A stretch of 64,000 nt of DNA from Mycobacterium sp. ST-F2. Its GTDB lineage: Bacteria; Actinomycetota; Actinomycetes; Mycobacteriales; Mycobacteriaceae. The first letter of the stretch is position 1; every line of letters begins with the position of its first letter. Location of the stretch: the NCBI RefSeq assembly GCF_001905655.1, contig NZ_JMHT01000068.1, positions 1 to 64,000 on the forward strand, read 5' to 3'. The notes beneath the pieces are model-generated. The model did not search any database. It saw only the letters and a list, made by a program, of their open reading frames with translations, and was not told where the DNA came from. The translations under genes and the position numbers were made by a program. Below, in pieces: positions 52,913-59,261 of the stretch.

Positions 52913-53329
52913 TCAGGCGGTGCCGGAATTGCCAGTCGCCGGCGGGATTCGGTGCTTGGCTTCCAGCTCGTCGAGGGCCCGCCGCAGGGCGTCGGCCTCG
53001 TCGACACCGACGCGTTCGACGAAATGAACCAGCGCCGCGACCCGGCTACCGGAGTCCGCGGCCTGGTCGAGGGCGTCGACCATCAGGCCGGCGACGAGTT
53101 CGTCGCGTCCGTGGTTCGGCGCGTAGCGGTGCGCGCGGTCGTCGCGGTGTTGGACGACCAGGTTCTTCTTCGCCAGGCGCTGCAGCACCGTCATGATCGT
53201 GGTGTAGGCCAGGTCCCGGCGCTCCGCGAGGGCTTCATGCACCTGACGCACGGTTTGCGGCTCGCGGGAGGACCAGAGGTGGTCCATCACCTCGCGCTCC
53301 AGCTCGCCCAGTCGCGTCAATTTCGCCAT
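52913..53329 (-). CDS. blaI: BlaI-family transcriptional repressor (Rv1846c-like)
   Basis: A 138-residue winged-helix repressor. LGELEREVMDHLWSSREPQTVRQVHEALAERRDLAYTTIMTVLQRLAKKNLV is the DNA-binding domain, and the C-terminal half is a dimerisation helix (SRVAALVHFVERVGVDEADALRRALDELE). It is located upstream of, and co-transcribed with, the M56 protease gene. Direct repeats TACTACG/TACTACC 35-52 bp upstream are a candidate autoregulatory operator. It is divergent from the iron-regulated gene at 53541. Confidence 0.9.
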   Translation of the reverse strand: MAKLTRLGELEREVMDHLWSSREPQTVRQVHEALAERRDLAYTTIMTVLQRLAKKNLVVQHRDDRAHRYAPNHGRDELVAGLMVDALDQAADSGSRVAALVHFVERVGVDEADALRRALDELEAKHRIPPATGNSGTA

Positions 53330-53363
53330 GTCCTATTTCACTCTTTCGGCAGTGTTTTCAGGG

Positions 53364-53381
53364 TACTACGCATTTACTACC
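53364..53381. promoter_or_regulatory. TACTAC direct repeats, candidate BlaI operator
   Basis: TACTACG at 53364-53370 and TACTACC at 53375-53381 repeat with an 11-bp (one helical turn) period, 35 bp upstream of blaI on its promoter side. The block also reads GGTA...TACC on the outer bases, giving weak dyad character. Confidence 0.4.
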
Positions 53382-53484
53382 GTGCGTCGTATCCATTTCG
53401 GATGTTCTCCCCAACGCCGCGGCCTCGCGGCGTGGTTCCCGGTCAGGGCTGTTTTCTCGCTGTTTGTGAGTCCCGTCACAGCGG

Positions 53485-53525
53485 TTTACATCTCGTGGGT
53501 CGTCACTATAGTAAGGCTAACCTAA
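53485..53525 (+). promoter_or_regulatory. IdeR-controlled promoter
   Basis: A -35 TTTACA (53485-53490) and a -10 TATAGT (53507-53512) are separated by 16 bp. The -10 begins a 19-bp IdeR/DtxR-type box at 53507-53525 whose right 14 bp, TAAGGCTAACCTAA, match the iron-box consensus at 13 of 14 positions. Iron-bound IdeR would cover the -10 and start site and repress the gene at 53541. Confidence 0.78.
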
Positions 53526-53540
53526 CTTAAGGACGTGCAC

Positions 53541-54278
53541 ATGACCGCCGCAGTGACCGACCCCTTGATCGCCACGATGAACATTCGCCGGATGCTCCCG
53601 TTGCACGAGTCGAGTCGGCGCCTGCGCGAGTTGTGTCCGACCGATCCCAGGGTCTACGGCGTGGCCGTCATGGACGACATCTCGCGCCGCCGCTGGTGGC
53701 CGCTCGCCGAAGCGGTGACCGGCGACCGTCTGCAGGCGATGTTCGACGTCGCGGTGGCCGACACCGGCAGTGATTCGGTGGCCGCCCACCAGGTGGCCGC
53801 GATGCTGGCGCACGTCGTCATCGGCCGGGTGGTGCCGCTGCTCATGCTCGAAGGGCGGGCCTGGGATCCGGGCCTGGAGAACCTGTGGGTCCACATCGAC
53901 TCGGAGGGTGGCATCGACTGGGTCGGTGTGGCGGACCCCACGCTGCGGGTGCTGCCCCGTGATCCGGTGTTCGGGGACGGCGTGGTCGCCTTCCCGGGGG
54001 AGGAGGCGCTGGCGACGTGGCTGGCGCATCGCTGCCACCGGGCACTGACTCCGCTTTTTGCGAAGCTCTTCGAGATCAGCGGCGGCGTGCTGGCGGTACC
54101 GGGAATGTGGCAGATCGTCGGTTCGGCCGTGATCGGTACGGCGACCCAGGTGCCGCTGCTCGCCGGCGTGGGTGAGGCCGACGGCATGCGGCGGGCGCAG
54201 GCCGTGCTGGACACCCTTGTCGGGTTCGGTGCGCCGGTTAGGGGACTCGGCCGTAGCCACCTGGCAAAGGCTTGCTAA
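53541..54278 (+). CDS. Iron-regulated FhuF-like / siderophore-related protein
   Basis: A 245-residue cytoplasmic protein behind an IdeR-box promoter. AAGGA lies 7 nt before the ATG at 53541; an in-frame GTG at 53535 is less well placed. Segments such as LCPTDPRVYGVAVMDDISRRRWWPLAEAV, AAHQVAAMLAHVVIGRVVPLLMLEGR and NLWVHIDSEGGIDWVGV resemble FhuF-type siderophore reductases in pattern. The C-terminal CC-x10-C-x2-C iron-sulfur motif is absent; the only Cys are in RELCPTD, HRCHRAL and the final KAC. A reductase function is therefore doubtful, and ferri-siderophore handling is only an inference. M. tuberculosis appears to lack the gene here. Confidence 0.7.
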   Translation: MTAAVTDPLIATMNIRRMLPLHESSRRLRELCPTDPRVYGVAVMDDISRRRWWPLAEAVTGDRLQAMFDVAVADTGSDSVAAHQVAAMLAHVVIGRVVPLLMLEGRAWDPGLENLWVHIDSEGGIDWVGVADPTLRVLPRDPVFGDGVVAFPGEEALATWLAHRCHRALTPLFAKLFEISGGVLAVPGMWQIVGSAVIGTATQVPLLAGVGEADGMRRAQAVLDTLVGFGAPVRGLGRSHLAKAC

Positions 54279-54300
54279 TTAGGCAAGCCTTGCCTACTAT
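54272..54300 (+). promoter_or_regulatory. MrsI promoter with IdeR-type palindrome
   Basis: TTGCTA (54272-54277) and TACTAT (54295-54300) form a -35/-10 pair with a 17-bp spacer. The spacer holds the perfect palindrome TAGGCAAG-C-CTTGCCTA (54280-54296), within the 19-bp TTAGGCAAGCCTTGCCTAC, which keeps the TTAGG...CCTA ends of an IdeR box. The stop codon of the FhuF-like gene overlaps the -35. Confidence 0.7.
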
Positions 54301-54305
54301 TCAAG

Positions 54306-54404
54306 AGTCGAAAGACCACCGGACCGCGCCGGAATCCTGAGGGCTGCAGTGATTCCCGGTCCATTCGAAGAGCAGGCCCCGCACCACTGGTGCGGGGCCT
54401 GCTC
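54306..54404 (+). ncRNA. mrsI: MrsI iron-responsive small RNA
   Basis: A promoter with an IdeR-type palindrome at 54272-54300 would start a transcript near 54306. The RNA folds into two hairpins. The first pairs GGACCG (54321-54326) with CGGTCC (54357-54362) and GGAATC (54331-54336) with GATTCC (54351-54356), with a 4-nt bulge and a 14-nt apical loop, CUGAGGGCUGCAGU. The second is the 16-bp terminator at 54370-54404. The position between blaI (Rv1846c) and the thioesterase (Rv1847) is that of M. tuberculosis MrsI (ncRv11846), an IdeR-regulated sRNA of the iron-sparing response (Gerrick et al. 2018, from memory). No sequence comparison was run. Confidence 0.8.
54370..54404 (+). terminator. 16-bp perfect hairpin terminator of the small RNA
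   Basis: GAGCAGGCCCCGCACC (54370-54385) is the exact complement of 54389-54404 with a 3-nt loop, ACT. It ends the MrsI-type RNA and lies only 25 bp before the thioesterase GTG, so that gene needs a promoter of its own or read-through. Confidence 0.88.
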
Positions 54405-54429
54405 GCCTCGGTGGTGTAGACACCTAGTC

Positions 54430-54831
54430 GTGACGACATCTGTGCCTGAGGATCTCGGCAAGGGCTTTGACTCTGTAATCGGACTGACCTATCTGGAGGT
54501 CACCCCGGACCGCACGCGGGCCCAATTGACGATCACGGACAAGCTGTTGCAGCCCTGGGGAATCGTGCACGGCGGCATCCACTGCGCCGTCGTCGAGAGT
54601 GTGGCCAGCGTGTCGGGCCACGTGTGGCTCGCCGAGCATGGCGGCGGCACCGTCGTGGGTGTCAACAACAACACCGACTTCCTGCGCGCGCTCAAGACCG
54701 GGACCGTCACCGCCACGTCGACCCCGATCCACCGCGGCCGCCGGCAGCAGCTGTGGCTGGTCACCATCACCGACGAGGACGACCGGACGGTGGCGCGGGG
54801 TCAGGTGCGGCTGCAGAATCTCGAGGGCTGA
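54430..54831 (+). CDS. PaaI-type hotdog thioesterase (Rv1847-like)
   Basis: A 133-residue single-hotdog acyl-CoA thioesterase. The active-site segment LLQPWGIVHGGIHCAVVESVASVSG carries the HGG motif with the catalytic Glu/Asp region in VVES, and VGVNNNTDFLRALKTGTVTATSTPIHRGRRQQLW is the substrate-binding strand. The GTG at 54430 begins right after the MrsI terminator; upstream frame residues from 54349 cover the hairpin and are rejected. The substrate is a small aromatic or short-chain acyl-CoA in relatives, unknown here. It is 52 bp before ureA. Confidence 0.85.
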   Translation: MTTSVPEDLGKGFDSVIGLTYLEVTPDRTRAQLTITDKLLQPWGIVHGGIHCAVVESVASVSGHVWLAEHGGGTVVGVNNNTDFLRALKTGTVTATSTPIHRGRRQQLWLVTITDEDDRTVARGQVRLQNLEG

Positions 54832-54883
54832 AAACAGCCGCCCGACATGCCATTCCCGGCGTGCCGTGGCAATATCGCCCCTT

Positions 54884-55186
54884 ATGCGTTTGACGCCGCA
54901 CGAGCAAGAACGCCTGCTGATCTCGTACGCCGCCGAACTGGCCCGTCGACGGCAGGCACGAGGGTTGCGCCTGAATCATCCCGAGGCGGTCGCGGTGATC
55001 ACCGATCACCTCCTGGAGGGCGCCCGCGACGGGCGGACGGTTGCCGAGCTGATGGTCAGCGGCCGGGAAGTGCTGACTCGCGCCGACGTCATGGACGGGG
55101 TTCCCGAGATGCTGCCCGACGTGCAGGTCGAGGCCACCTTCCCGGATGGCACCAAGCTGGTCACCGTCCACTACCCGATTGCCTGA
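54884..55186 (+). CDS. ureA: Urease gamma subunit
   Basis: A 100-residue structural subunit. MRLTPHEQERLLISYAAELARRRQARGLRLNHPEAVAVITDHLLEGARDG is diagnostic of UreA, with PEMLPDVQVEATFPDGTKLVTVHYPI at the end. It starts an uninterrupted operon ureABCFGD. The ATG at 54884 matches the family N-terminus; the open frame upstream overlaps the thioesterase gene and is rejected. It forms the (abc)3 enzyme with UreB and UreC. Confidence 0.95.
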   Translation: MRLTPHEQERLLISYAAELARRRQARGLRLNHPEAVAVITDHLLEGARDGRTVAELMVSGREVLTRADVMDGVPEMLPDVQVEATFPDGTKLVTVHYPIA

Positions 55187-55198
55187 GGACGGTCGACG

Positions 55199-55513
55199 AT
55201 GATTCCTGGCGAAATCCTTTACGGCGACGGTGATGTCGAGTTCAACGCGGGCGCGCAGCGGCTGACCCTCGAGGTGGTCAACACCGGTGACCGGCCGGTG
55301 CAGGTCGGCAGCCACGTGCACTTCCCGCAGGCCAACTCGGCATTGGAGTTCGACCGCACCGCGGCCCACGGGCACCGGCTCGACGTGCCGGCGGGCACCG
55401 CGATCAGGTTCGAACCCGGTGTGGCCCAGACGGTTTCATTGGTTCCGTTGGGCGGGACGCGCGAAGTGTATGGGCTGTCGCTGACTCCGCCCGGAAAGCT
55501 GGGTGCCCCATGA
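55199..55513 (+). CDS. ureB: Urease beta subunit
   Basis: A 104-residue beta subunit: MIPGEILYGDGDVEFNAG, VVNTGDRPVQVGSHVHFPQANSALEFDR and GTAIRFEPGVAQTVSLVPLGG are textbook UreB. It follows ureA by 12 bp and overlaps ureC by 4 bp. Confidence 0.95.
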   Translation: MIPGEILYGDGDVEFNAGAQRLTLEVVNTGDRPVQVGSHVHFPQANSALEFDRTAAHGHRLDVPAGTAIRFEPGVAQTVSLVPLGGTREVYGLSLTPPGKLGAP

Positions 55514-57231
55514 GTTCCCTCTCTCGCGCCCGGTATGCGGCGCTGTTCGGGCCGACCAAGGGCGACCGGATCCGGTTGGCGGACACCGACCTTCTGATCG
55601 AGATCACCGAGGACCTCAGCGGCGGTCCCGGGCTGTCCGGCGACGAGGCGGTCTTCGGCGGCGGCAAGGTGCTTCGCGAGTCGATGGGTCAGGCCCGGGC
55701 GACCCGCGCCGACGGCGCGCCGGACACCGTGATCACCGGTGCGGTCATCATCGACCACTGGGGAATCATCAAAGCCGACGTCGGCATTCGGGACGGTCGG
55801 ATCGTAGCGATCGGCAAGGCCGGTAACCCCGACATCATGTCCGGTGTGCACCCCGGCCTGGTGGTGGGGCCGTCCACCGAGATCATCGCCGGCAACGGCC
55901 GGATTCTCACCGCCGGCGGCATCGACTGTCACGTCCACTTCATCTGTCCGCAGCTGATGGAGGAGGCGATCGGCGGCGGCATCACCACCCTGATCGGCGG
56001 CGGTACCGGGCCTGCCGAGGGCAGCAAGGCCACCACCGTCACGCCCGGCGCCTGGCACCTGGGCCGCATGCTGCAGGCCCTGGACGGCTGGCCGATGAAC
56101 ATCCTGTTGCTCGGCAAGGGCAACACCATCAATCCGGCGTCCATGTGGGAGCAATTGCGCGGTGGCGCAGCCGGTTTCAAGCTGCACGAAGACTGGGGCA
56201 CCACCCCGGCCGCCATCGACGCGTGCCTGCGGGTGGCGGAGGAGGCCGACGTGCAGGTAGCCCTGCACTCGGACACGCTCAACGAGATGGGTTTCGTCGA
56301 GGACACCCTGGCGGCCATCGCCGGCCGGGCCATCCACGCGTACCACACCGAAGGCGCCGGCGGCGGCCATGCACCCGACATCATCACGGTGGCCAGCCAC
56401 CCGAATGTGATGCCGAGTTCGACCAACCCGACCCGGCCGCACACCGTCAACACTCTCGACGAACACCTCGACATGCTGATGGTGTGCCATCACCTCAACG
56501 CCGCGGTCCCCGAGGATCTGGCGTTCGCCGAGAGCCGGATCCGGCCGTCGACCATCGCCGCCGAGGACCTGCTGCACGACATCGGTGCCATCTCGATGAT
56601 CGGCAGCGACAGCCAGGCCATGGGCCGCATCGGTGAGGTGGTCATGCGCACCTGGCAGACCGCGCACGTGATGAAGAAGCGCCGGGGCCCGCTGCCCGGT
56701 GATGGTCCGGCGGACAACAACCGGGTCCGGCGGTACGTGGCGAAGTACACCATCTGTCCCGCCGTGACCCACGGCATCGACCACGAGCTCGGCTCCATCG
56801 AGGTCGGCAAGCTCGCCGACCTGGTGCTCTGGGAGCCCGCGTTCTTCGGGGTGCGGCCACATCTGGTGCTCAAGGGTGGCGCGATCGCCTGGGCGGCGAT
56901 GGGCGACGCCAACGCCTCGATCCCGACGCCGCAACCCGTCCTGCCGCGGCCGATGTTCGGCGCCCACCCGACGGTGGCGGCCGGCCTGGCCGTGCACTTC
57001 GTCTCACCCACCGCCATCGAAGACGACCTCGCGGCGCGACTCGGCCTGCGCCGCAGGCTCGTTCCGGTCAAGAACGTCCGTGGGCGCGGCAAGGCCGACC
57101 TGCCGCTCAACGACGCCATGCCCGACATCCGCGTCGATCCCGACACCTTCACGGTGCGCATCGACGGCGAGGTCTGGCAGGAACAGCCCGCCACCGAGTT
57201 GCCGATGGCGCAGAGATACTTCCTGTTCTGA
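55510..57231 (+). CDS. ureC: Urease alpha subunit (catalytic)
   Basis: A 573-residue nickel hydrolase that converts urea to ammonia and carbamate. Nickel ligands and the carbamylated Lys are in place: GGIDCHVHFICPQ (His pair), GAAGFKLHEDWGTTP with the carbamylated Lys near residue 220, ALHSDTLNEMGF and HTEGAGGGHAPDI. The mobile-flap VCHHLNAAVPEDLAFAESRIR contains the flap Cys and His. The second last domain has VTHGIDHELGSIEVGKLADLVLW. The length and motifs are intact, so the enzyme should be active once matured by UreF, UreG and UreD. Confidence 0.96.
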   Translation: MSSLSRARYAALFGPTKGDRIRLADTDLLIEITEDLSGGPGLSGDEAVFGGGKVLRESMGQARATRADGAPDTVITGAVIIDHWGIIKADVGIRDGRIVAIGKAGNPDIMSGVHPGLVVGPSTEIIAGNGRILTAGGIDCHVHFICPQLMEEAIGGGITTLIGGGTGPAEGSKATTVTPGAWHLGRMLQALDGWPMNILLLGKGNTINPASMWEQLRGGAAGFKLHEDWGTTPAAIDACLRVAEEADVQVALHSDTLNEMGFVEDTLAAIAGRAIHAYHTEGAGGGHAPDIITVASHPNVMPSSTNPTRPHTVNTLDEHLDMLMVCHHLNAAVPEDLAFAESRIRPSTIAAEDLLHDIGAISMIGSDSQAMGRIGEVVMRTWQTAHVMKKRRGPLPGDGPADNNRVRRYVAKYTICPAVTHGIDHELGSIEVGKLADLVLWEPAFFGVRPHLVLKGGAIAWAAMGDANASIPTPQPVLPRPMFGAHPTVAAGLAVHFVSPTAIEDDLAARLGLRRRLVPVKNVRGRGKADLPLNDAMPDIRVDPDTFTVRIDGEVWQEQPATELPMAQRYFLF

Positions 57232-57896
57232 TGGATGGCGGCTTGGCCACCCTGCTGGCACTGGCGGATTCGCGGCTGCCGACCGGCGGGCACGTGCATT
57301 CCGGTGGCGTCGAGGAAGCCGTCACCAGCGGTCTGGTCGCGGACGTGGTGACGTTGCGGGCCTATCTGCGCCGGCGGATCCGCACGCACGGACTGGTCAC
57401 CGCCTCCATCGCGGCCGCGGTCCACGCTGGGCTCGACCCGGTGGCGGCCGATCGCGAAACCGATGCGCGCACACCGGCGCCCGCGGCCCGGTTGGCATCC
57501 CGGGCGCAGGGGCGGGGACTGCTGCGGCTGGCGCGCCGCGTCTGGCCTGATGCCGGGGCGAGCGAAGCGACGGGGGAGGGCCCGGTTTGGGAGCTCGTCG
57601 GTTCGCGGCCGCACCTGGCGGTGGCTTCGGGTGTGGTCGGCCGGGTCAGTGGCCTTGCCCCCGAACAGACCTGTGCCACAGTCGTTTACACCACCATGAC
57701 GGGTTCGGCGACGGCGGCGCAACGCCTGCTGGCGCTGGACCCCGCTGACGTCGCGGCGCTGACCTTCGAGCTGTCGGCGCTGTGCGACGCCACCGCCGCC
57801 GAAGCGTCGAAAGGCATTGCCGACCTGTCCGATCCACTGCTCGATGTCCTGGCCCAACGACACGCCGGCCGCGACCGCCCCCTGTTCGCCTCCTGA
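57231..57896 (+). CDS. ureF: Urease accessory protein UreF
   Basis: A 221-residue helical chaperone that joins UreD and UreG on apo-urease. LATLLALADSRLPTGGHVHSGGVEEAVTSG is the UreF N-terminus, and RPHLAVASGVVGRVSGLAPEQTC and LLALDPADVAALTFEL follow. It shares the last base of the ureC stop codon with its own ATG (TGATG overlap), so translation is coupled. Confidence 0.9.
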   Translation: MDGGLATLLALADSRLPTGGHVHSGGVEEAVTSGLVADVVTLRAYLRRRIRTHGLVTASIAAAVHAGLDPVAADRETDARTPAPAARLASRAQGRGLLRLARRVWPDAGASEATGEGPVWELVGSRPHLAVASGVVGRVSGLAPEQTCATVVYTTMTGSATAAQRLLALDPADVAALTFELSALCDATAAEASKGIADLSDPLLDVLAQRHAGRDRPLFAS

Positions 57897-57911
57897 ACCG
57901 AAAGGTCCACC

Positions 57912-58598
57912 ATGCCACCACATTTCATCGACGGTCAGCCGCACCATCACCACGACCGGCCCAAGCGTGAGCGCAAACCCGGTGAGCCGCTGCGCATCGG
58001 GGTCGGCGGCCCTGTCGGCTCCGGCAAGACCGCACTCGTCGCGGCGCTGTGCCGCCAACTGCGCGACGAACTGTCACTGGCCGTGCTGACCAACGACATC
58101 TACACCACCGAGGACGCCGACTTCCTGCGCCGGCACGCCGTGCTGCCCGACGAGCGGATCGCCGCGGTGCAGACGGGCGGCTGCCCGCACACCGCGATCC
58201 GCGACGACATCACCGCCAACCTCGACGCCATCGACGATCTCATCGAGACCAACGACAAGCTCGACCTGATCCTGGTCGAGTCCGGCGGCGACAACCTGAC
58301 CGCGACGTTCTCCTCGGGCCTGATCGATGTGCAGATCTTCGTCGTCGATGTGGCCGGCGGCGACAAGGTGCCGCGCAAGGGCGGGCCGGGCGTCACATTC
58401 TCGGATCTGTTGGTGGTCAACAAGACTGACCTCGCCCCGATGGTCGGCGCCGACCTGGACGTCATGCGGCGCGACGCCGCCAAGGTGCGCGATGACCGTC
58501 CCACCGTGCTGATCTCGCTCACCGAGGATCCGACGGCAGCGGCGGTGCAGGCGTGGGTACGTGAGCAGTTGGCCGGTGCGGGAGTCACGAACGCCTGA
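57912..58598 (+). CDS. ureG: Urease accessory GTPase UreG
   Basis: A 228-residue GTPase that delivers nickel. The N-terminus is His-rich (DGQPHHHHDRPKRERK), then P-loop IGVGGPVGSGKTALVAAL, metal-site AVQTGGCPHTAIRDD with the conserved Cys-Pro-His, ESGGDNL and the G4 motif VVNKTDLAPMVGADL. All are intact. Confidence 0.95.
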   Translation: MPPHFIDGQPHHHHDRPKRERKPGEPLRIGVGGPVGSGKTALVAALCRQLRDELSLAVLTNDIYTTEDADFLRRHAVLPDERIAAVQTGGCPHTAIRDDITANLDAIDDLIETNDKLDLILVESGGDNLTATFSSGLIDVQIFVVDVAGGDKVPRKGGPGVTFSDLLVVNKTDLAPMVGADLDVMRRDAAKVRDDRPTVLISLTEDPTAAAVQAWVREQLAGAGVTNA

Positions 58599-58601
58599 TT
58601 G

Positions 58602-59261
58602 ATGCATACCCAGGTTCTGATCGTCGCTGCGCCCGGCCGCGGCCCGCGCATCGAGTGCGTCGGCGGTGTGGCCGCGCGGCGTACCGCCCCGGACGCCGTC
58701 CACCTGGTGTCCACGGCCGCAACGCCTTTGGGTGGTGACACCATCGCGGTGCGCGTGGTCGTGGAGGCCGGCGCCCGGCTGCGGGTGCGCAGCGTCGCGG
58801 CCATGATGGTGCTGCCCGCGGCGACGACGACGCAGTCCCGCTCGGGTTGGGACCTCGATGTTGCCGGGGAACTCGACATCGATCCGGAGCCGACGGTCAT
58901 CGCGGGCGGCAGCAGCCATGAGGCGACGACGCGGCTGCAGATTGCCGGCGCGGGCCGGGTCCGGGTGCGCGAGCGGGTGCAGATCGGCCGCACCGGCGAG
59001 GAGCATGGTTTCTGGTCGGGCTCGCTGCACGTCGATCGCGACGGGCTGCCGCTGGTGCGGCACCGCGTGGAGCTGGGTGCCGGTGCGGTGAGCGACGACG
59101 AGATCGCCGCCCCGCGCGCCTATGTCAGCGAATTTCGTTACCCGGAAAGCGATTTCGGCGTGATTCGTACCGCTGAACGATACGAATCACGCCGAGATCA
59201 CGTGGTCATGGCCTTGGCCGACGGTGGTTGTCTGTCGGCTTGGCAGGGTGCCCGCCTTTAG
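58602..59261 (+). CDS. ureD: Urease accessory protein UreD
   Basis: A 219-residue UreD/UreH scaffold of beta-strand-rich type that binds the urease apoprotein. VSTAATPLGGDTIAVRVVVEAGARLRVRSVAAMMVLPA and GVIRTAERYESRRDHVVMALADGG are family-like. The ATG at 58602 is preceded by an in-frame TTG at 58599. The 3' end is notable: a 15-bp inverted repeat at 59155-59195 lies inside the coding sequence, and the last 4 bp overlap the end of the convergent ndh gene. Confidence 0.88.
   Translation: MHTQVLIVAAPGRGPRIECVGGVAARRTAPDAVHLVSTAATPLGGDTIAVRVVVEAGARLRVRSVAAMMVLPAATTTQSRSGWDLDVAGELDIDPEPTVIAGGSSHEATTRLQIAGAGRVRVRERVQIGRTGEEHGFWSGSLHVDRDGLPLVRHRVELGAGAVSDDEIAAPRAYVSEFRYPESDFGVIRTAERYESRRDHVVMALADGGCLSAWQGARL
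59155..59195 (-). terminator. 15-bp inverted repeat in ureD, probable ndh terminator
   Basis: TCGGCGTGATTCGTA (59155-59169) is the exact complement of 59181-59195 with an 11-nt loop. It is 63 nt past the ndh stop on the minus strand and inside the convergent ureD coding sequence, 66 nt before the ureD stop. Confidence 0.6.

Noticed and set aside
54349..54429. N-terminal extension of the thioesterase
   Set aside because: It would translate through the 16-bp terminator hairpin and has a Cys/Trp/Pro-rich sequence without family similarity.
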